A stretch of 14,707 bases of DNA from Bauldia sp. (GCA_020442095.1 JAGRKY010000017.1:1-14707); one strand, 5' to 3'. Positions 6,367-13,239 are shown, counted from the first letter of the stretch. A program made the numbers and translations. Notes: generated from the sequence alone by a model not told the origin.

Positions 6367-7148
6367 TATTTGCGCGCCTCCACGATATGGCCGCGCAACT
6401 CGTGCACCATGTCCTGGAAGGCCGCCGCATAGGTCAGTTCGAGATCCCGCGGCCGCGGGAAGTCGACCGTCTTCTCGACCAGGATATGCCCGGGTCGGGC
6501 CGACATGACGAAGATGCGGTCGGCGAGGAACACCGCCTCGCGAAGGTCATGGGTTACGAGGATGATGGTGACGCCACTCGACTGGTGGATGTCACGGATG
6601 GCGCACCACAGTTCCTCGCGGGTGAAGGCGTCGAGCGCGCCGAAGGGCTCGTCGAGCATCAGGAGTTGCGGCTCATGGACCAGCGCCCGGCAGAGCGACG
6701 CCCGCATCTGCATGCCGCCCGAAAGCTCCCAGGGGAATTTCTCGCCTGCGCCGGCCAGCCCGACCTGGGCCAGCAGCGCCTCGGCCCGCGCGCGATAGGC
6801 GGCGCGGTCGCGGCGGATACGGCTGCGATGCGGCTCGACGATCTCGAGCGGCAGGAGAACGTTGTCGAGGGTCGTCCGCCACGGCAGCAGGGTCGGCGCC
6901 TGGAAGGCCATGCCGGCGATCTTCACCGGCCGGGAGACCACTTCGCCCGCGACGGTGACGACGCCGCTCTGCGGAAACTGCAGGCCGGTGGCGAGCTTCA
7001 TCAGGGTCGACTTGCCGCAGCCCGACGGGCCGACCACCGCGGCGAACTCGCCCTTGCCGATCGCCAGCGTCAGGTCGTCGACGGCGAGCTGTGTGCCGGG
7101 TCCGCCATAGGCGTGGCGGACCCCTTCGAGTGTGACGAAGCCGTGCAC
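6366..7148 (-). CDS. ABC transporter ATP-binding protein, nitrate/sulfonate/taurine (SsuB/TauB) class
   Basis: The 260-residue ATPase powers the importer encoded by the flanking genes. All key motifs are intact: Walker A GPSGCGKST (40-48), Q-loop near Gln83 (AFQAPTLLPW), signature LSGGM (142-146), Walker B LLMLDEP (162-168) with the catalytic Glu, D-loop ALDA (171-174) and switch His200 (VTHD). The PTLLPW and GALDAFTREELW segments are typical of the SsuB/TauB/ThiZ group, and the length is normal. The start is a GTG at 7148, because no in-frame ATG or strong Shine-Dalgarno is nearby. It lies 21 bases after the binding-protein stop, so translation may depend on the upstream gene. A few codons of uncertainty in the start remain. 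Confidence 0.94.
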   Translation of the reverse strand: MHGFVTLEGVRHAYGGPGTQLAVDDLTLAIGKGEFAAVVGPSGCGKSTLMKLATGLQFPQSGVVTVAGEVVSRPVKIAGMAFQAPTLLPWRTTLDNVLLPLEIVEPHRSRIRRDRAAYRARAEALLAQVGLAGAGEKFPWELSGGMQMRASLCRALVHEPQLLMLDEPFGALDAFTREELWCAIRDIHQSSGVTIILVTHDLREAVFLADRIFVMSARPGHILVEKTVDFPRPRDLELTYAAAFQDMVHELRGHIVEARK

Positions 7149-7169
7149 GGTCGGATGATCCGTCTGGTG

Positions 7170-8201
7170 CTATTCCACCATCCGGTCCGCCGCGTCGGGC
7201 AGGAAGCTCGCGTCGAAGGTCGCCTCCGCCGTCGGCTTGGCGGAGAATTCGAAGGTCAGGCCGATCTGGTCGATCGCCTTGCCGAGCCGCTCCATGTCGA
7301 CCGCGCCGAGGCCGTTGGCCTTGACCTCGTCGGTCATCACATTCTGGTCGAAGGCCATCTTCAGCCGCTCGAGCTCCGTATCCTTGTCGACGACGGCATT
7401 GGCGGCCGTGACATATTCGATCGCGGCTTCCGGATCGGCGGCGGTCTCCTTGATCGCCTTGTTGAGCGCCTTGAGGAAGCCCTTCACCGCGTCGGGATGC
7501 GCTTCCGCGAAGGCCGGCGAGACGATGATCGTGTTGCCGTAGAGGTCGACGCCGTAATCGGCCATCAGCATCACCGCGATGTCGTCGACCGGGACGCCGT
7601 TGGCCTTGAGGTTGATGAAGGACGAGAAGGAGAAGCCGGTGATCGCGTCGACCTGTCCGGAGGCGAGCATCGGTTCGCGGACCGGGAAGCCGACATTCTC
7701 GATCGTCACCTTCGAGGCGTCGATGCCGTTGGCCTCGACGAAGATCGGCCACTGTGCATAGGCACCGTCCGGGGCCGGCGCGCCGAGCTTCTTGCCTTCG
7801 AGGTCCTTCGGCGCGGTGACGCCGAGGCTCTTGCGGCCGACAATGGCGAATGCCGGCTTGTTATAGACCATGTAGACCGACTTCAGCGCCGTGTCCGGGT
7901 TCTGGTCGTTGAACTTGATGACCGAGTTGATGTCGCCGAATCCCATGTCATAGGCGCCGGAGGCGACACGGTTGATCGGCTCGACCGAGCCCGATCCGGT
8001 GTCGACGGTGACGTCCAGTCCTTCGTCGGCGAAATATCCCTTCTCCTGGGCGATCAGGAACGGTGCGGCCGGTCCCTCGATCTTCCAGTCGAGCGAGAAC
8101 TTGATCGGGGTCTCGGCGGCGGCCGGCAGGGCGAAACCGACTGCGGCTGCGGCTACCAGGGCGAGCCCGCGGACGCTGGCGGCGGGATGGAACACTGACA
8201 T
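7170..8201 (-). CDS. Periplasmic substrate-binding protein, NMT1/THI5-like (SsuA-type)
   Basis: This 343-residue protein captures the cargo for the ATPase and permease encoded just downstream. Residues 1-29 are a Sec signal peptide ending ...ALPAAA before Glu30. The mature part starts IKFSLDWKIEG and continues with EKGYFADEGLDVTVDTG, the typical N-lobe opening of NMT1/THI5-like binding proteins. GAPAPDGAYAQWPIF, VGFPVREPMLASGQVDAITG and YGVDLYGNTIIV are the conserved-looking ligand-cleft stretches. The family includes binders of sulfonates, taurine, nitrate and thiamine-pyrimidine precursors. I know close relatives in alphaproteobacteria but none with a proven ligand, so no substrate is assigned. 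The ATG at 8201 is chosen because AAGGAG lies 11 bases upstream and the signal peptide begins there; an upstream extension to 8267 would bury it. First gene of the operon. Confidence 0.92.
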   Translation of the reverse strand: MSVFHPAASVRGLALVAAAAVGFALPAAAETPIKFSLDWKIEGPAAPFLIAQEKGYFADEGLDVTVDTGSGSVEPINRVASGAYDMGFGDINSVIKFNDQNPDTALKSVYMVYNKPAFAIVGRKSLGVTAPKDLEGKKLGAPAPDGAYAQWPIFVEANGIDASKVTIENVGFPVREPMLASGQVDAITGFSFSSFINLKANGVPVDDIAVMLMADYGVDLYGNTIIVSPAFAEAHPDAVKGFLKALNKAIKETAADPEAAIEYVTAANAVVDKDTELERLKMAFDQNVMTDEVKANGLGAVDMERLGKAIDQIGLTFEFSAKPTAEATFDASFLPDAADRMVE

Positions 8202-8225
8202 ACGATTTCTCTCTCCTTGTCCGGT

Positions 8226-8249
8226 CCGGCGCCCTGGTCGGGGCGCCGG
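8226..8249 (-). promoter_or_regulatory. 9-bp perfect hairpin in the 5' leader of the binding-protein gene
   Basis: CCGGCGCCC (8226-8234) and GGGCGCCGG (8241-8249) form a perfect 9-bp stem with a 6-base loop. In the minus-strand transcript the hairpin ends 7 bases before the AAGGAG ribosome site at 8213-8218. It is not followed by a U-tract, so it is not an intrinsic terminator. It could tune translation, protect the mRNA, or be a protein site. I looked for TPP-riboswitch core sequences here and found none. Confidence 0.5.
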
Positions 8250-8328
8250 TTGGAGAGAGAACGGCAATTTTCATGCCGCCCCTCGCGGTCGGCAGGGCCG
8301 GCGAAGGGCGGGATTTCGCCTAAAGATT

Positions 8329-8343
8329 GGGCAAAATATGCCC
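8329..8343. promoter_or_regulatory. Inverted repeat GGGCA-AAATA-TGCCC, candidate operator
   Basis: A perfect 5-bp inverted repeat with an AT-only 5-base centre lies in the 158-base gap upstream of the binding-protein gene, about 130 bases before its ATG and just past the end of the small hypothetical gene. The AT-rich centre stands out against the background. On the minus strand a weak -35-like TTGCTC precedes it. An operator or promoter role for the importer operon is inferred from position. Confidence 0.35.
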
Positions 8344-8359
8344 GTGGAGCAACCAGCGG

Positions 8360-8740
8360 TCAGGCGTCTTCCACGGTCACCACGGTGAAGGTGTGCAATT
8401 CGCCGTCATCGTCGCGGATCGAGAGATATTCGCCGGGTATGAAACTGTGGCTCGACAGCTTGAATCCGGATTCGTCGCCCTCGTCGCCGTCGATATCGTA
8501 GGTGAAGCCCCAGGAACCGCCGGGGCGATGCACGAGATGGCCGATATCGTCTTCCTCGCCGGCCCAGAACCGGACGACCCGGCAATGGTCGCGATCCTTC
8601 TTCCAGCCCTCTGCGCTTAGATGGCCTTCGGCATCGAGCGGTGCCGTGAAGCGGTAGCCGTGGACGTCGCTTCCGTTCGGGAAATCCTTGGTCCGCGCGA
8701 GGTTGAGGCGGATCGTCTTCAGGGAATAGGGGGCGCTCAT
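8360..8740 (-). CDS. Conserved hypothetical protein, 126 aa
   Basis: I recall similar small proteins in other alphaproteobacteria but know no function for them. It opens SAPYSLKTIRLNLARTKDFP, then carries HGYRFTAPLDAEGHLS (about 28-43), CRVVRFW (about 53-59), a GHLVHRPGGSWGFTYDIDGD stretch (about 67-86) and a final FIPGEYLSIRDDDGELHTF (about 101-119). There is no signal peptide or membrane helix, so it is probably cytoplasmic. One Cys (about residue 53) and several His/Asp/Glu are present, but no known catalytic motif. Two adjacent ATGs occur. The second (8740) is preferred because the GGAGG box at 8745-8749 sits only 1 base from the first and 4 from the second. The gene lies 158 bases upstream of the importer operon on the same strand and is divergent from the six-cysteine protein gene. 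No operon partner is evident. Confidence 0.8.
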   Translation of the reverse strand: MSAPYSLKTIRLNLARTKDFPNGSDVHGYRFTAPLDAEGHLSAEGWKKDRDHCRVVRFWAGEEDDIGHLVHRPGGSWGFTYDIDGDEGDESGFKLSSHSFIPGEYLSIRDDDGELHTFTVVTVEDA

Positions 8741-8782
8741 CATTCCTCCAGATTGTTGGGCGATAACTTAGCAGACCGGCCG

Positions 8783-8820
8783 GGCCTTTCCACTTCGGGG
8801 TTTCCCGTAGGAAAGGGGCC
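8783..8820 (+). promoter_or_regulatory. Nested inverted repeat in divergent promoter region
   Basis: The 115-base gap between the hypothetical gene and the six-cysteine protein gene holds GGCCTTTCC (8783-8791) facing GGAAA-gg-GGCC (8810-8820), with an inner CGGG (8796-8799)/CCCG (8804-8807). The outer arms pair with a two-base bulge. If transcribed with the rightward gene it would form a hairpin in its leader, ending about 24 bases before the ribosome site. Whether it is an operator, a leader structure or chance is open. Confidence 0.3.
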
Positions 8821-8844
8821 GAATAGAGTCCGATTCTGCCGAAT

Positions 8845-8850
8845 GGAGGA
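8845..8850 (+). promoter_or_regulatory. Ribosome binding site supporting a TTG start
   Basis: GGAGGA lies 5 bases before TTG at 8856. The downstream reading frame begins directly with a signal peptide, and the next in-frame Met is at residue 110. The site therefore supports TTG as the true start codon. Confidence 0.8.
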
Positions 8851-8855
8851 AGCAC

Positions 8856-9758
8856 TTGCGCCTCGCCGCGACGATCATCCGGAGCCTCGCCGGCCTGCTG
8901 CTCCCGCTTGCCTTTGCCGCGGGTGCCGCCGCCGGGCCCGGAGACACGGAATACCCGACGACGGAATTCGCCGACGGCGCCGACACCGCGTCGGTCACCG
9001 TCGGGGCGGTGACGGCGACGATCACGCTGGAGCGCCGGCCGCGGGTCGATCCTGATTTCGATACCCCCGTGCTCACCGTCTCGGTCGATGGCCGCGAGGT
9101 GCTGGAAGTGGTCGGCGTCGCCTCCGGCTTCGACTTCCCGGCGACCGAGGCGAGCATCGCCGATATCGACCCCGGCAACGACATGCCGGAGGTGTTGTTT
9201 GCCAGCTATTCCGGCGGCGCCCATTGCTGCACCCAGGTGATCGTCGCCGCCGAGGTTGGCGGCCGCTGGGTCGCGGTCCCGATCGGCGAGTTCGACGGCG
9301 AGGGCGGCTATCTCCAGGACGCCAACGGTGACGGCACGCCGGAGATCGTCACCTACGACAATCGCTTCCTCTACGAATTCGGATGCTATGCCTGCAGCGC
9401 CGCGCCGCTGATGATCATCGGCGTGCGGGACGGCAAGGCGTTCGACCTGTCGGCCGAGCCGGCCTACCGCGCCGCCCATCGCGACTGGCTGCGCCAGCTT
9501 GAGCAGGACGCCGATCCCGCCGACCGCTGGACGTCGCCGGGCTTCCTCGCCGGCTGGGTGGCGGCGAAGATCCGGGCCGGCGAGGGCGACGACGCCTGGC
9601 GTCAGCTCGACGCCCACTGGGACCTTGCCGCCGACGAGGGCGAGGAGGTCTGCCTCAAGCCGATGGACATCGAGGATTGTCCGAAGCGGAGCCGCGCGGT
9701 GCTGAAATTCCCCGAACGGCTCAGGCTCTTCCTGAAGCGGACCCAGTACATCTCCTGA
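8856..9758 (+). CDS. Exported VCBS/FG-GAP-like protein with six cysteines
   Basis: This 300-residue protein should be exported and fold outside the cytoplasm; its function is unknown. Residues 1-26 are a Sec signal peptide (Arg2, hydrophobic core IIRSLAGLLLPLAFAAG, AAA near 24-26). The body has two acidic segments like FG-GAP/VCBS propeller repeats, IADIDPGNDMPEVLF (101-115) and LQDANGDGTPEIVTYDNRF (153-171), the second a calcium-type DxNxDG loop. The first runs into GGAHCC (120-125). The six cysteines (124, 125, 177, 180, 266, 275) are in close pairs: adjacent, CxxC, and nine apart. That suggests three disulfides or, less likely, a metal site. The C-terminal third (about 205-300) is helical and charged. 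The start is TTG with a good ribosome site. It diverges from the small hypothetical gene, and a 199-base gap with a hairpin separates it from the next operon, so it is probably monocistronic. Confidence 0.8.
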   Translation: MRLAATIIRSLAGLLLPLAFAAGAAAGPGDTEYPTTEFADGADTASVTVGAVTATITLERRPRVDPDFDTPVLTVSVDGREVLEVVGVASGFDFPATEASIADIDPGNDMPEVLFASYSGGAHCCTQVIVAAEVGGRWVAVPIGEFDGEGGYLQDANGDGTPEIVTYDNRFLYEFGCYACSAAPLMIIGVRDGKAFDLSAEPAYRAAHRDWLRQLEQDADPADRWTSPGFLAGWVAAKIRAGEGDDAWRQLDAHWDLAADEGEEVCLKPMDIEDCPKRSRAVLKFPERLRLFLKRTQYIS

Positions 9759-9780
9759 TCGGCCCTGGTCCGGAAGGACG

Positions 9781-9799
9781 CGCACGCTTTTGGCGTGCG
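9781..9799. terminator. 7-bp hairpin after the six-cysteine protein gene
   Basis: CGCACGC (9781-9787) and GCGTGCG (9793-9799) form a perfect 7-bp stem with loop TTTTG, starting 22 bases after the stop codon of the exported protein gene. Position suits a terminator, but no T-run follows, so Rho-independent termination is doubtful. Confidence 0.4.
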
Positions 9800-9826
9800 G
9801 GCCGCAGCCTGCCCAACATGTGAGCA

Positions 9827-9840
9827 GCGGCCCGGGCCGC
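9827..9840. promoter_or_regulatory. 14-bp perfect palindrome upstream of the polyamine-class importer operon
   Basis: GCGGCCCGGGCCGC is a perfect 14-base palindrome about 118 bases before the ATPase start codon, in the 199-base gap expected to hold the operon promoter. Perfect palindromes this long are uncommon, but strong G+C bias makes chance more likely. No convincing sigma-70 boxes were found around it. An operator role is inference only. Confidence 0.3.
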
Positions 9841-9943
9841 GTTTGCCGGCGATCGCGGAGCCATGCAACCGCGTTCCGGGCCTCGCTTGGTCCGGCCGGG
9901 TAAATCCGTCCATGGCACGCCTCTTGCGACCGATTGGCCCGAC

Positions 9944-9949
9944 AGGAGG
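9944..9949 (+). promoter_or_regulatory. Ribosome binding site deciding the ATPase start
   Basis: AGGAGG lies 8 bases before the ATG at 9958 but only 2 bases before the in-frame ATG at 9952. Spacing therefore favours 9958, removing a two-residue Met-Cys extension. Confidence 0.75.
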
Positions 9950-9957
9950 GCATGTGC

Positions 9958-10953
9958 ATGCAACGTGGTGCGGATCTGGACCTGGCGAGCGTCACCAAAC
10001 GTTACGGTGACACCCTGGCCGTCGATGCGGTTTCCCTGCAGATCAAGGCCGGGACCTATTGCTGCCTGCTCGGGCCGTCCGGTTGCGGCAAGACCACCAC
10101 CCTCAGGATGATCGCCGGGCACGAGTCGATCAGCGACGGCGATATCCTCCTCGGCAACGAGATCGTCAACGACAAGCCGCCGGCCGCGCGCGGCACCGCG
10201 ATGATGTTCCAGAGCTACGCGCTCTTTCCCCATCTCAACGTCCGCGAGAATGTCGGCTTCTCGCTGAAGATGAAAGGCGTCGCCAAGCAGGAGCGCCATG
10301 CCCGCGCCGACGAGATGCTGCGGCTCGTCGCCCTGGAGGCTTATGCCTCGCGCCTGCCGAGCCAGCTTTCCGGCGGCCAGCAGCAGCGCGTCGCGCTCGC
10401 CCGCGCACTGGTCACCGATCCGTCGATCCTGCTTCTCGACGAGCCGCTTTCGGCGCTCGATCCCTTCCTCAGGATCAGGGTGCGGGCGGAGCTCAAGCGC
10501 TTCCAGCGCGAGCTCGGGATCAGCTTCGTCCATGTCACCCACAGCCAGGAAGAGGCGATGGCGCTTGCCGACCTGATCGTCGTGATGAACGACGGCAAGA
10601 TCGAGCAGAGCGGCACCCCGCGCGACATCTTCAACACGCCCCGAACCGAATTCGTCGCCCGCTTCATCGGCGGCCACAACGTCATGCCGATCGACGGCCG
10701 CACGGTCTCGGTCCGCAGCGACCGCCTGACCGTCCGTCCCGACGGCGCGGCGGATACCGGCGCCGCGGCGGTCGTCTCGGACATCGAATACCAGGGCGTC
10801 TCGATCGTCATGAATCTCAAGACCGATGACGGTCTCGACTTGGTCGCGCTCATTCCCGAGCGGACCTTCTACGAGCACGGCTTCACCCAGGGACAGGCGG
10901 TTCGGGTCGGGTGGGACCCCGACGACCTCCACGAGCTCAAGTCCCCTGCGTGA
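9958..10953 (+). CDS. ABC transporter ATP-binding protein, spermidine/putrescine (PotA) class
   Basis: The 331-residue ATPase drives the importer encoded by the next three genes. Motifs with the start at 9958: Walker A GPSGCGKTT (39-47), Q-loop MMFQSYALFPH (about 82-92), signature LSGGQQQR (137-144), Walker B ILLLDEP (157-163) with catalytic Glu, D-loop SALD (about 165-168) and switch His195 (VTHSQEEA). After the nucleotide-binding domain (1-235) a C-terminal TOBE-type beta domain (about 240-331) follows, as in the PotA/FbpC/MalK group, which often has a regulatory role. It is the first gene of a plus-strand operon; the next gene starts 41 bases after its stop. The class is secure. The PotA-like label follows from the two PotB/PotC-type permeases and the PotD-type binding protein, not from a substrate-specific residue. 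Confidence 0.93.
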   Translation: MQRGADLDLASVTKRYGDTLAVDAVSLQIKAGTYCCLLGPSGCGKTTTLRMIAGHESISDGDILLGNEIVNDKPPAARGTAMMFQSYALFPHLNVRENVGFSLKMKGVAKQERHARADEMLRLVALEAYASRLPSQLSGGQQQRVALARALVTDPSILLLDEPLSALDPFLRIRVRAELKRFQRELGISFVHVTHSQEEAMALADLIVVMNDGKIEQSGTPRDIFNTPRTEFVARFIGGHNVMPIDGRTVSVRSDRLTVRPDGAADTGAAAVVSDIEYQGVSIVMNLKTDDGLDLVALIPERTFYEHGFTQGQAVRVGWDPDDLHELKSPA

Positions 10954-10994
10954 GCGGTGCGCCATCACCCGTCAACAAGAGGGAGTACGGGAGT

Positions 10995-12287
10995 ATGACA
11001 GACAAGAAGAAGCCGACCGGCATTTCGCGGCGGACGATGCTCAAGGGCACGGCCGCGGTCGCCGGCCTCGCCGGAACCGGCGCGCTCGGCAGCAGCTTCC
11101 CGGCGCCGGCCGTCCACGCCGACGATCCGGTCACGCTGCGCTATCTCGGCACCGCTGTGAACCAGTCGGCCGACATCGCCAAGAAGGCGCAGGAGGATAC
11201 CGGCATCGTTATCGAATACGTTGCCGTCGAGACCGATGAAGTCGCCAAGCGGGTGATCACCCAGCCGAATTCCTTCGATCTCCTCGACAGCGAATATTTC
11301 TCGCTGCCCAAGCTCCTGCCCTCCGGCAACCTCCAGGGCATGGACGCCAACAAGATCAAGTATTCCGACCAGATCGCCACCGTCTTCACCAAGGGCGAGG
11401 TCGCTGGCAAGAAGATCGGCGACCAGGGCACGGCGCCGCGCAAGGTCTTCTATCTCGACGGTCAGTTCTCGAAGGGTTTCTCGGCCGAGCCGACCGAGTG
11501 GATTTCGCTCATCCCGACCACCTACAACGCCGACACCCTCGGCATCCGGCCGGACCTGATCGGCCGGCCGATCGAGAGCTGGGCCGAGCTGGTCAACCCC
11601 GAATTCAAGGGCAAGGCCGCGATCCTCAACATCCCGTCGATCGGCATCATGGATGCCGCGATGGTGATCGAGGCGACCGGAAAATACAAATACCCGGACA
11701 AGGGCAACATGACCAAGGAGGAGATCGACATGACCACCGATTTCCTCAAGGAAGCCAAGGCGGCCGGGCAGTTCCGCGCCTTCTGGTCCGACTTCAACGA
11801 GTCGGTCAACCTGATGGCTTCCGGCGAGGTGGTCATCCAGTCGATGTGGTCGCCGGCCGTCACCGCCGTGCGGTCGAAGGGCATCGCCTGCACCTATCAG
11901 CCGCTGAAGGAAGGCTATCGCGGCTGGGCCTCCGGCTTCACCCTGCCCAAGACGCTCGAGGGCAAGAAGCTCGACGCCGCCTACGAGTTCATCAACTGGT
12001 TCCTTTCGGGCTGGGCCGGCGCCTATCTCAACCGGCAGGGCTACTACTCGGCCGTGCTCGATACCGCCAAGGAGAACATGGAGCCCTACGAGTGGGCCTT
12101 CTGGATGGAAGGCAAGCCCGCCGAGAAGGACATCCATGCGCCCGACGGCACGCTGCTCGAAAAGGCCGGCGCCGTTCGTGACGGCGGCTCCTATGACGAG
12201 CGCATGGGCGCCATCGCCTGCTGGAACTCGGTGATGGACGAGAACAACTACATGGTCACGAAGTGGAACGAGTTCATTGCTGCGTGA
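10995..12287 (+). CDS. Tat-exported substrate-binding protein, spermidine/putrescine (PotD) class
   Basis: This 430-residue periplasmic protein delivers cargo to the permeases. The N-terminus has a twin-arginine signal, SRRTMLKG at 11-18, then a weakly hydrophobic Ala/Gly stretch and a likely cleavage after VHA (42). Tat export means it folds, or is checked, in the cytoplasm first. The mature part fits the family 1/8 binding-protein fold. SLIPTTYNADTLGI and ESWAELVNPEFKGKAAI resemble the PotD-family hinge and loop, and WASGFTLPKT lies late in the chain. Many aromatics (FWSDFNES, MWSPAV, YEWAFWMEG) suggest a cleft suited to a ring or a hydrophobic ligand. The ATG at 10995 is chosen for AGAGGGAG ending 9 bases upstream and for the Tat motif; an earlier frame opening at 10911 would bury the signal. 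A racemase of the hydantoin family follows the transporter, so the cargo may not be a polyamine. Confidence 0.9.
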   Translation: MTDKKKPTGISRRTMLKGTAAVAGLAGTGALGSSFPAPAVHADDPVTLRYLGTAVNQSADIAKKAQEDTGIVIEYVAVETDEVAKRVITQPNSFDLLDSEYFSLPKLLPSGNLQGMDANKIKYSDQIATVFTKGEVAGKKIGDQGTAPRKVFYLDGQFSKGFSAEPTEWISLIPTTYNADTLGIRPDLIGRPIESWAELVNPEFKGKAAILNIPSIGIMDAAMVIEATGKYKYPDKGNMTKEEIDMTTDFLKEAKAAGQFRAFWSDFNESVNLMASGEVVIQSMWSPAVTAVRSKGIACTYQPLKEGYRGWASGFTLPKTLEGKKLDAAYEFINWFLSGWAGAYLNRQGYYSAVLDTAKENMEPYEWAFWMEGKPAEKDIHAPDGTLLEKAGAVRDGGSYDERMGAIACWNSVMDENNYMVTKWNEFIAA

Positions 12288-12300
12288 CGCAGCCGCTCCG

Positions 12301-13239
12301 ATGACCGCAGTTGCCCCGGGCGATCCCGCCCGGGGCACGACACGTCGAGGCGGCAAGAGCCGCCTCGACGGCAACCCGCGGGCGGCCTATTGGCAGGCAG
12401 CGCCGATGGCGCTCGTCTTCTTCCTGTTCTTCGTCCTGCCGCTGGTCGTCACGCTGATCGTGTCGTTCTGGAACTACACCGAATACTCGATCGAGCCGGC
12501 TTTCGTGTGGTCCAACTACGGCCAGATCTTCGACGGCTGCCTGGCCAAGCTCCCGGAGCTTTGCACGACCTTCAAGACCTATCTGTCGACGCTGAAGTTC
12601 TGCCTGATCGTCTGGCTGGTGACGCTGGTCCTCGGCTTCACCATCGCCTATTTCCTCGCCTTCTGCGTCCGTTCGCTGACCATGCAGGTGGTGCTCTTCC
12701 TGATCTGCACGATCCCGTTCTGGACCTCCAACGTCATTCGCATGATCTCGTGGATCCCGCTGCTCGGCCGCAACGGCCTGGTCAACCAGGCGCTGATCGA
12801 TGCCGGCATCGTCAGCGAGCCGCTCGACTGGCTGCTCTATTCGGATTTCACGGTCGTGCTCGCCTTCGTCCACCTCTACACGCTGTTCATGGTGGTACCG
12901 ATCTTCAACTCGATGATGCGCATCGACCGGTCGCTGGTCGAGGCGGCCTATGACGCCGGCGCCAGCGGCTGGCAGACGCTGTGGAACGTCATCGTTCCGC
13001 TCGCCAAGCCCGGCATCGCCATTGGCTCGATCTTCGTCATCACCATCGTCATGGGCGACTTCATCACCATCGGCGTCATGGGCGGCCAGCAGATCGCTTC
13101 GGTCGGAAAGGTGATCAACGTCCAGACCAACTATCTGCAGTTCCCGATCGCCGCCGCCAATGCCGTGGTGCTGCTGATCGTCGTGCTTCTCATCATCCTC
13201 GGGCTGACCAAGATGATCGACATCAGGAAGGAGCTCTGA
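12301..13239 (+). CDS. ABC transporter permease, spermidine/putrescine (PotB) class
   Basis: A 312-residue inner-membrane protein, one half of the transport channel. Six hydrophobic helices lie at about 33-57, 98-123, 128-152, 183-205, 239-261 and 285-305. The cytoplasmic EAA loop that docks on the ATPase is at 213-238 (VEAAYDAGASGWQTLW, then NVIVPLAKPG), with the conserved EAA...G. The 30-residue polar, Arg-rich N-terminus is cytoplasmic. Start: the ATG at 12301, 13 bases after the binding-protein stop, has a poor Shine-Dalgarno. A TTG at 12277 overlapping that stop is an alternative that would add eight residues. The length and helix count are normal for PotB/PotH. Confidence 0.92.
   Translation: MTAVAPGDPARGTTRRGGKSRLDGNPRAAYWQAAPMALVFFLFFVLPLVVTLIVSFWNYTEYSIEPAFVWSNYGQIFDGCLAKLPELCTTFKTYLSTLKFCLIVWLVTLVLGFTIAYFLAFCVRSLTMQVVLFLICTIPFWTSNVIRMISWIPLLGRNGLVNQALIDAGIVSEPLDWLLYSDFTVVLAFVHLYTLFMVVPIFNSMMRIDRSLVEAAYDAGASGWQTLWNVIVPLAKPGIAIGSIFVITIVMGDFITIGVMGGQQIASVGKVINVQTNYLQFPIAAANAVVLLIVVLLIILGLTKMIDIRKEL

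Noticed and set aside
5089..6432. 447-codon plus-strand frame across the RTX 5' end and permease
   Set aside because: It crosses two well-supported minus-strand genes and their intergenic gap, and has only low-complexity charged sequence.
6387..8198. 603-codon plus-strand frame opposite the ATPase and binding protein
   Set aside because: Both opposite genes are unmistakable. This frame is a GC-bias artefact.
5440..8201. The three-gene ABC operon as the exporter of the adjacent RTX protein
   Set aside because: It has a periplasmic binding protein and SsuB/SsuC-type subunits, which mark an importer. No membrane fusion protein or peptidase-type ABC exporter is present.
7948..8274. Short minus-strand frame from an ATG at 8274 as a leader peptide
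   Set aside because: It does not stop before the binding-protein start and runs far into that gene out of frame, so it does not look like a leader peptide.
8202..8359. TPP riboswitch upstream of the NMT1/THI5-like importer
   Set aside because: The conserved CUGAGA and downstream TPP-box bases are not present on the minus strand; only a plain hairpin is seen.
10965..12374. 469-codon minus-strand frame opposite the Tat-exported binding protein
   Set aside because: The plus-strand gene has a Tat signal, ribosome site and family motifs. The antisense frame has none.
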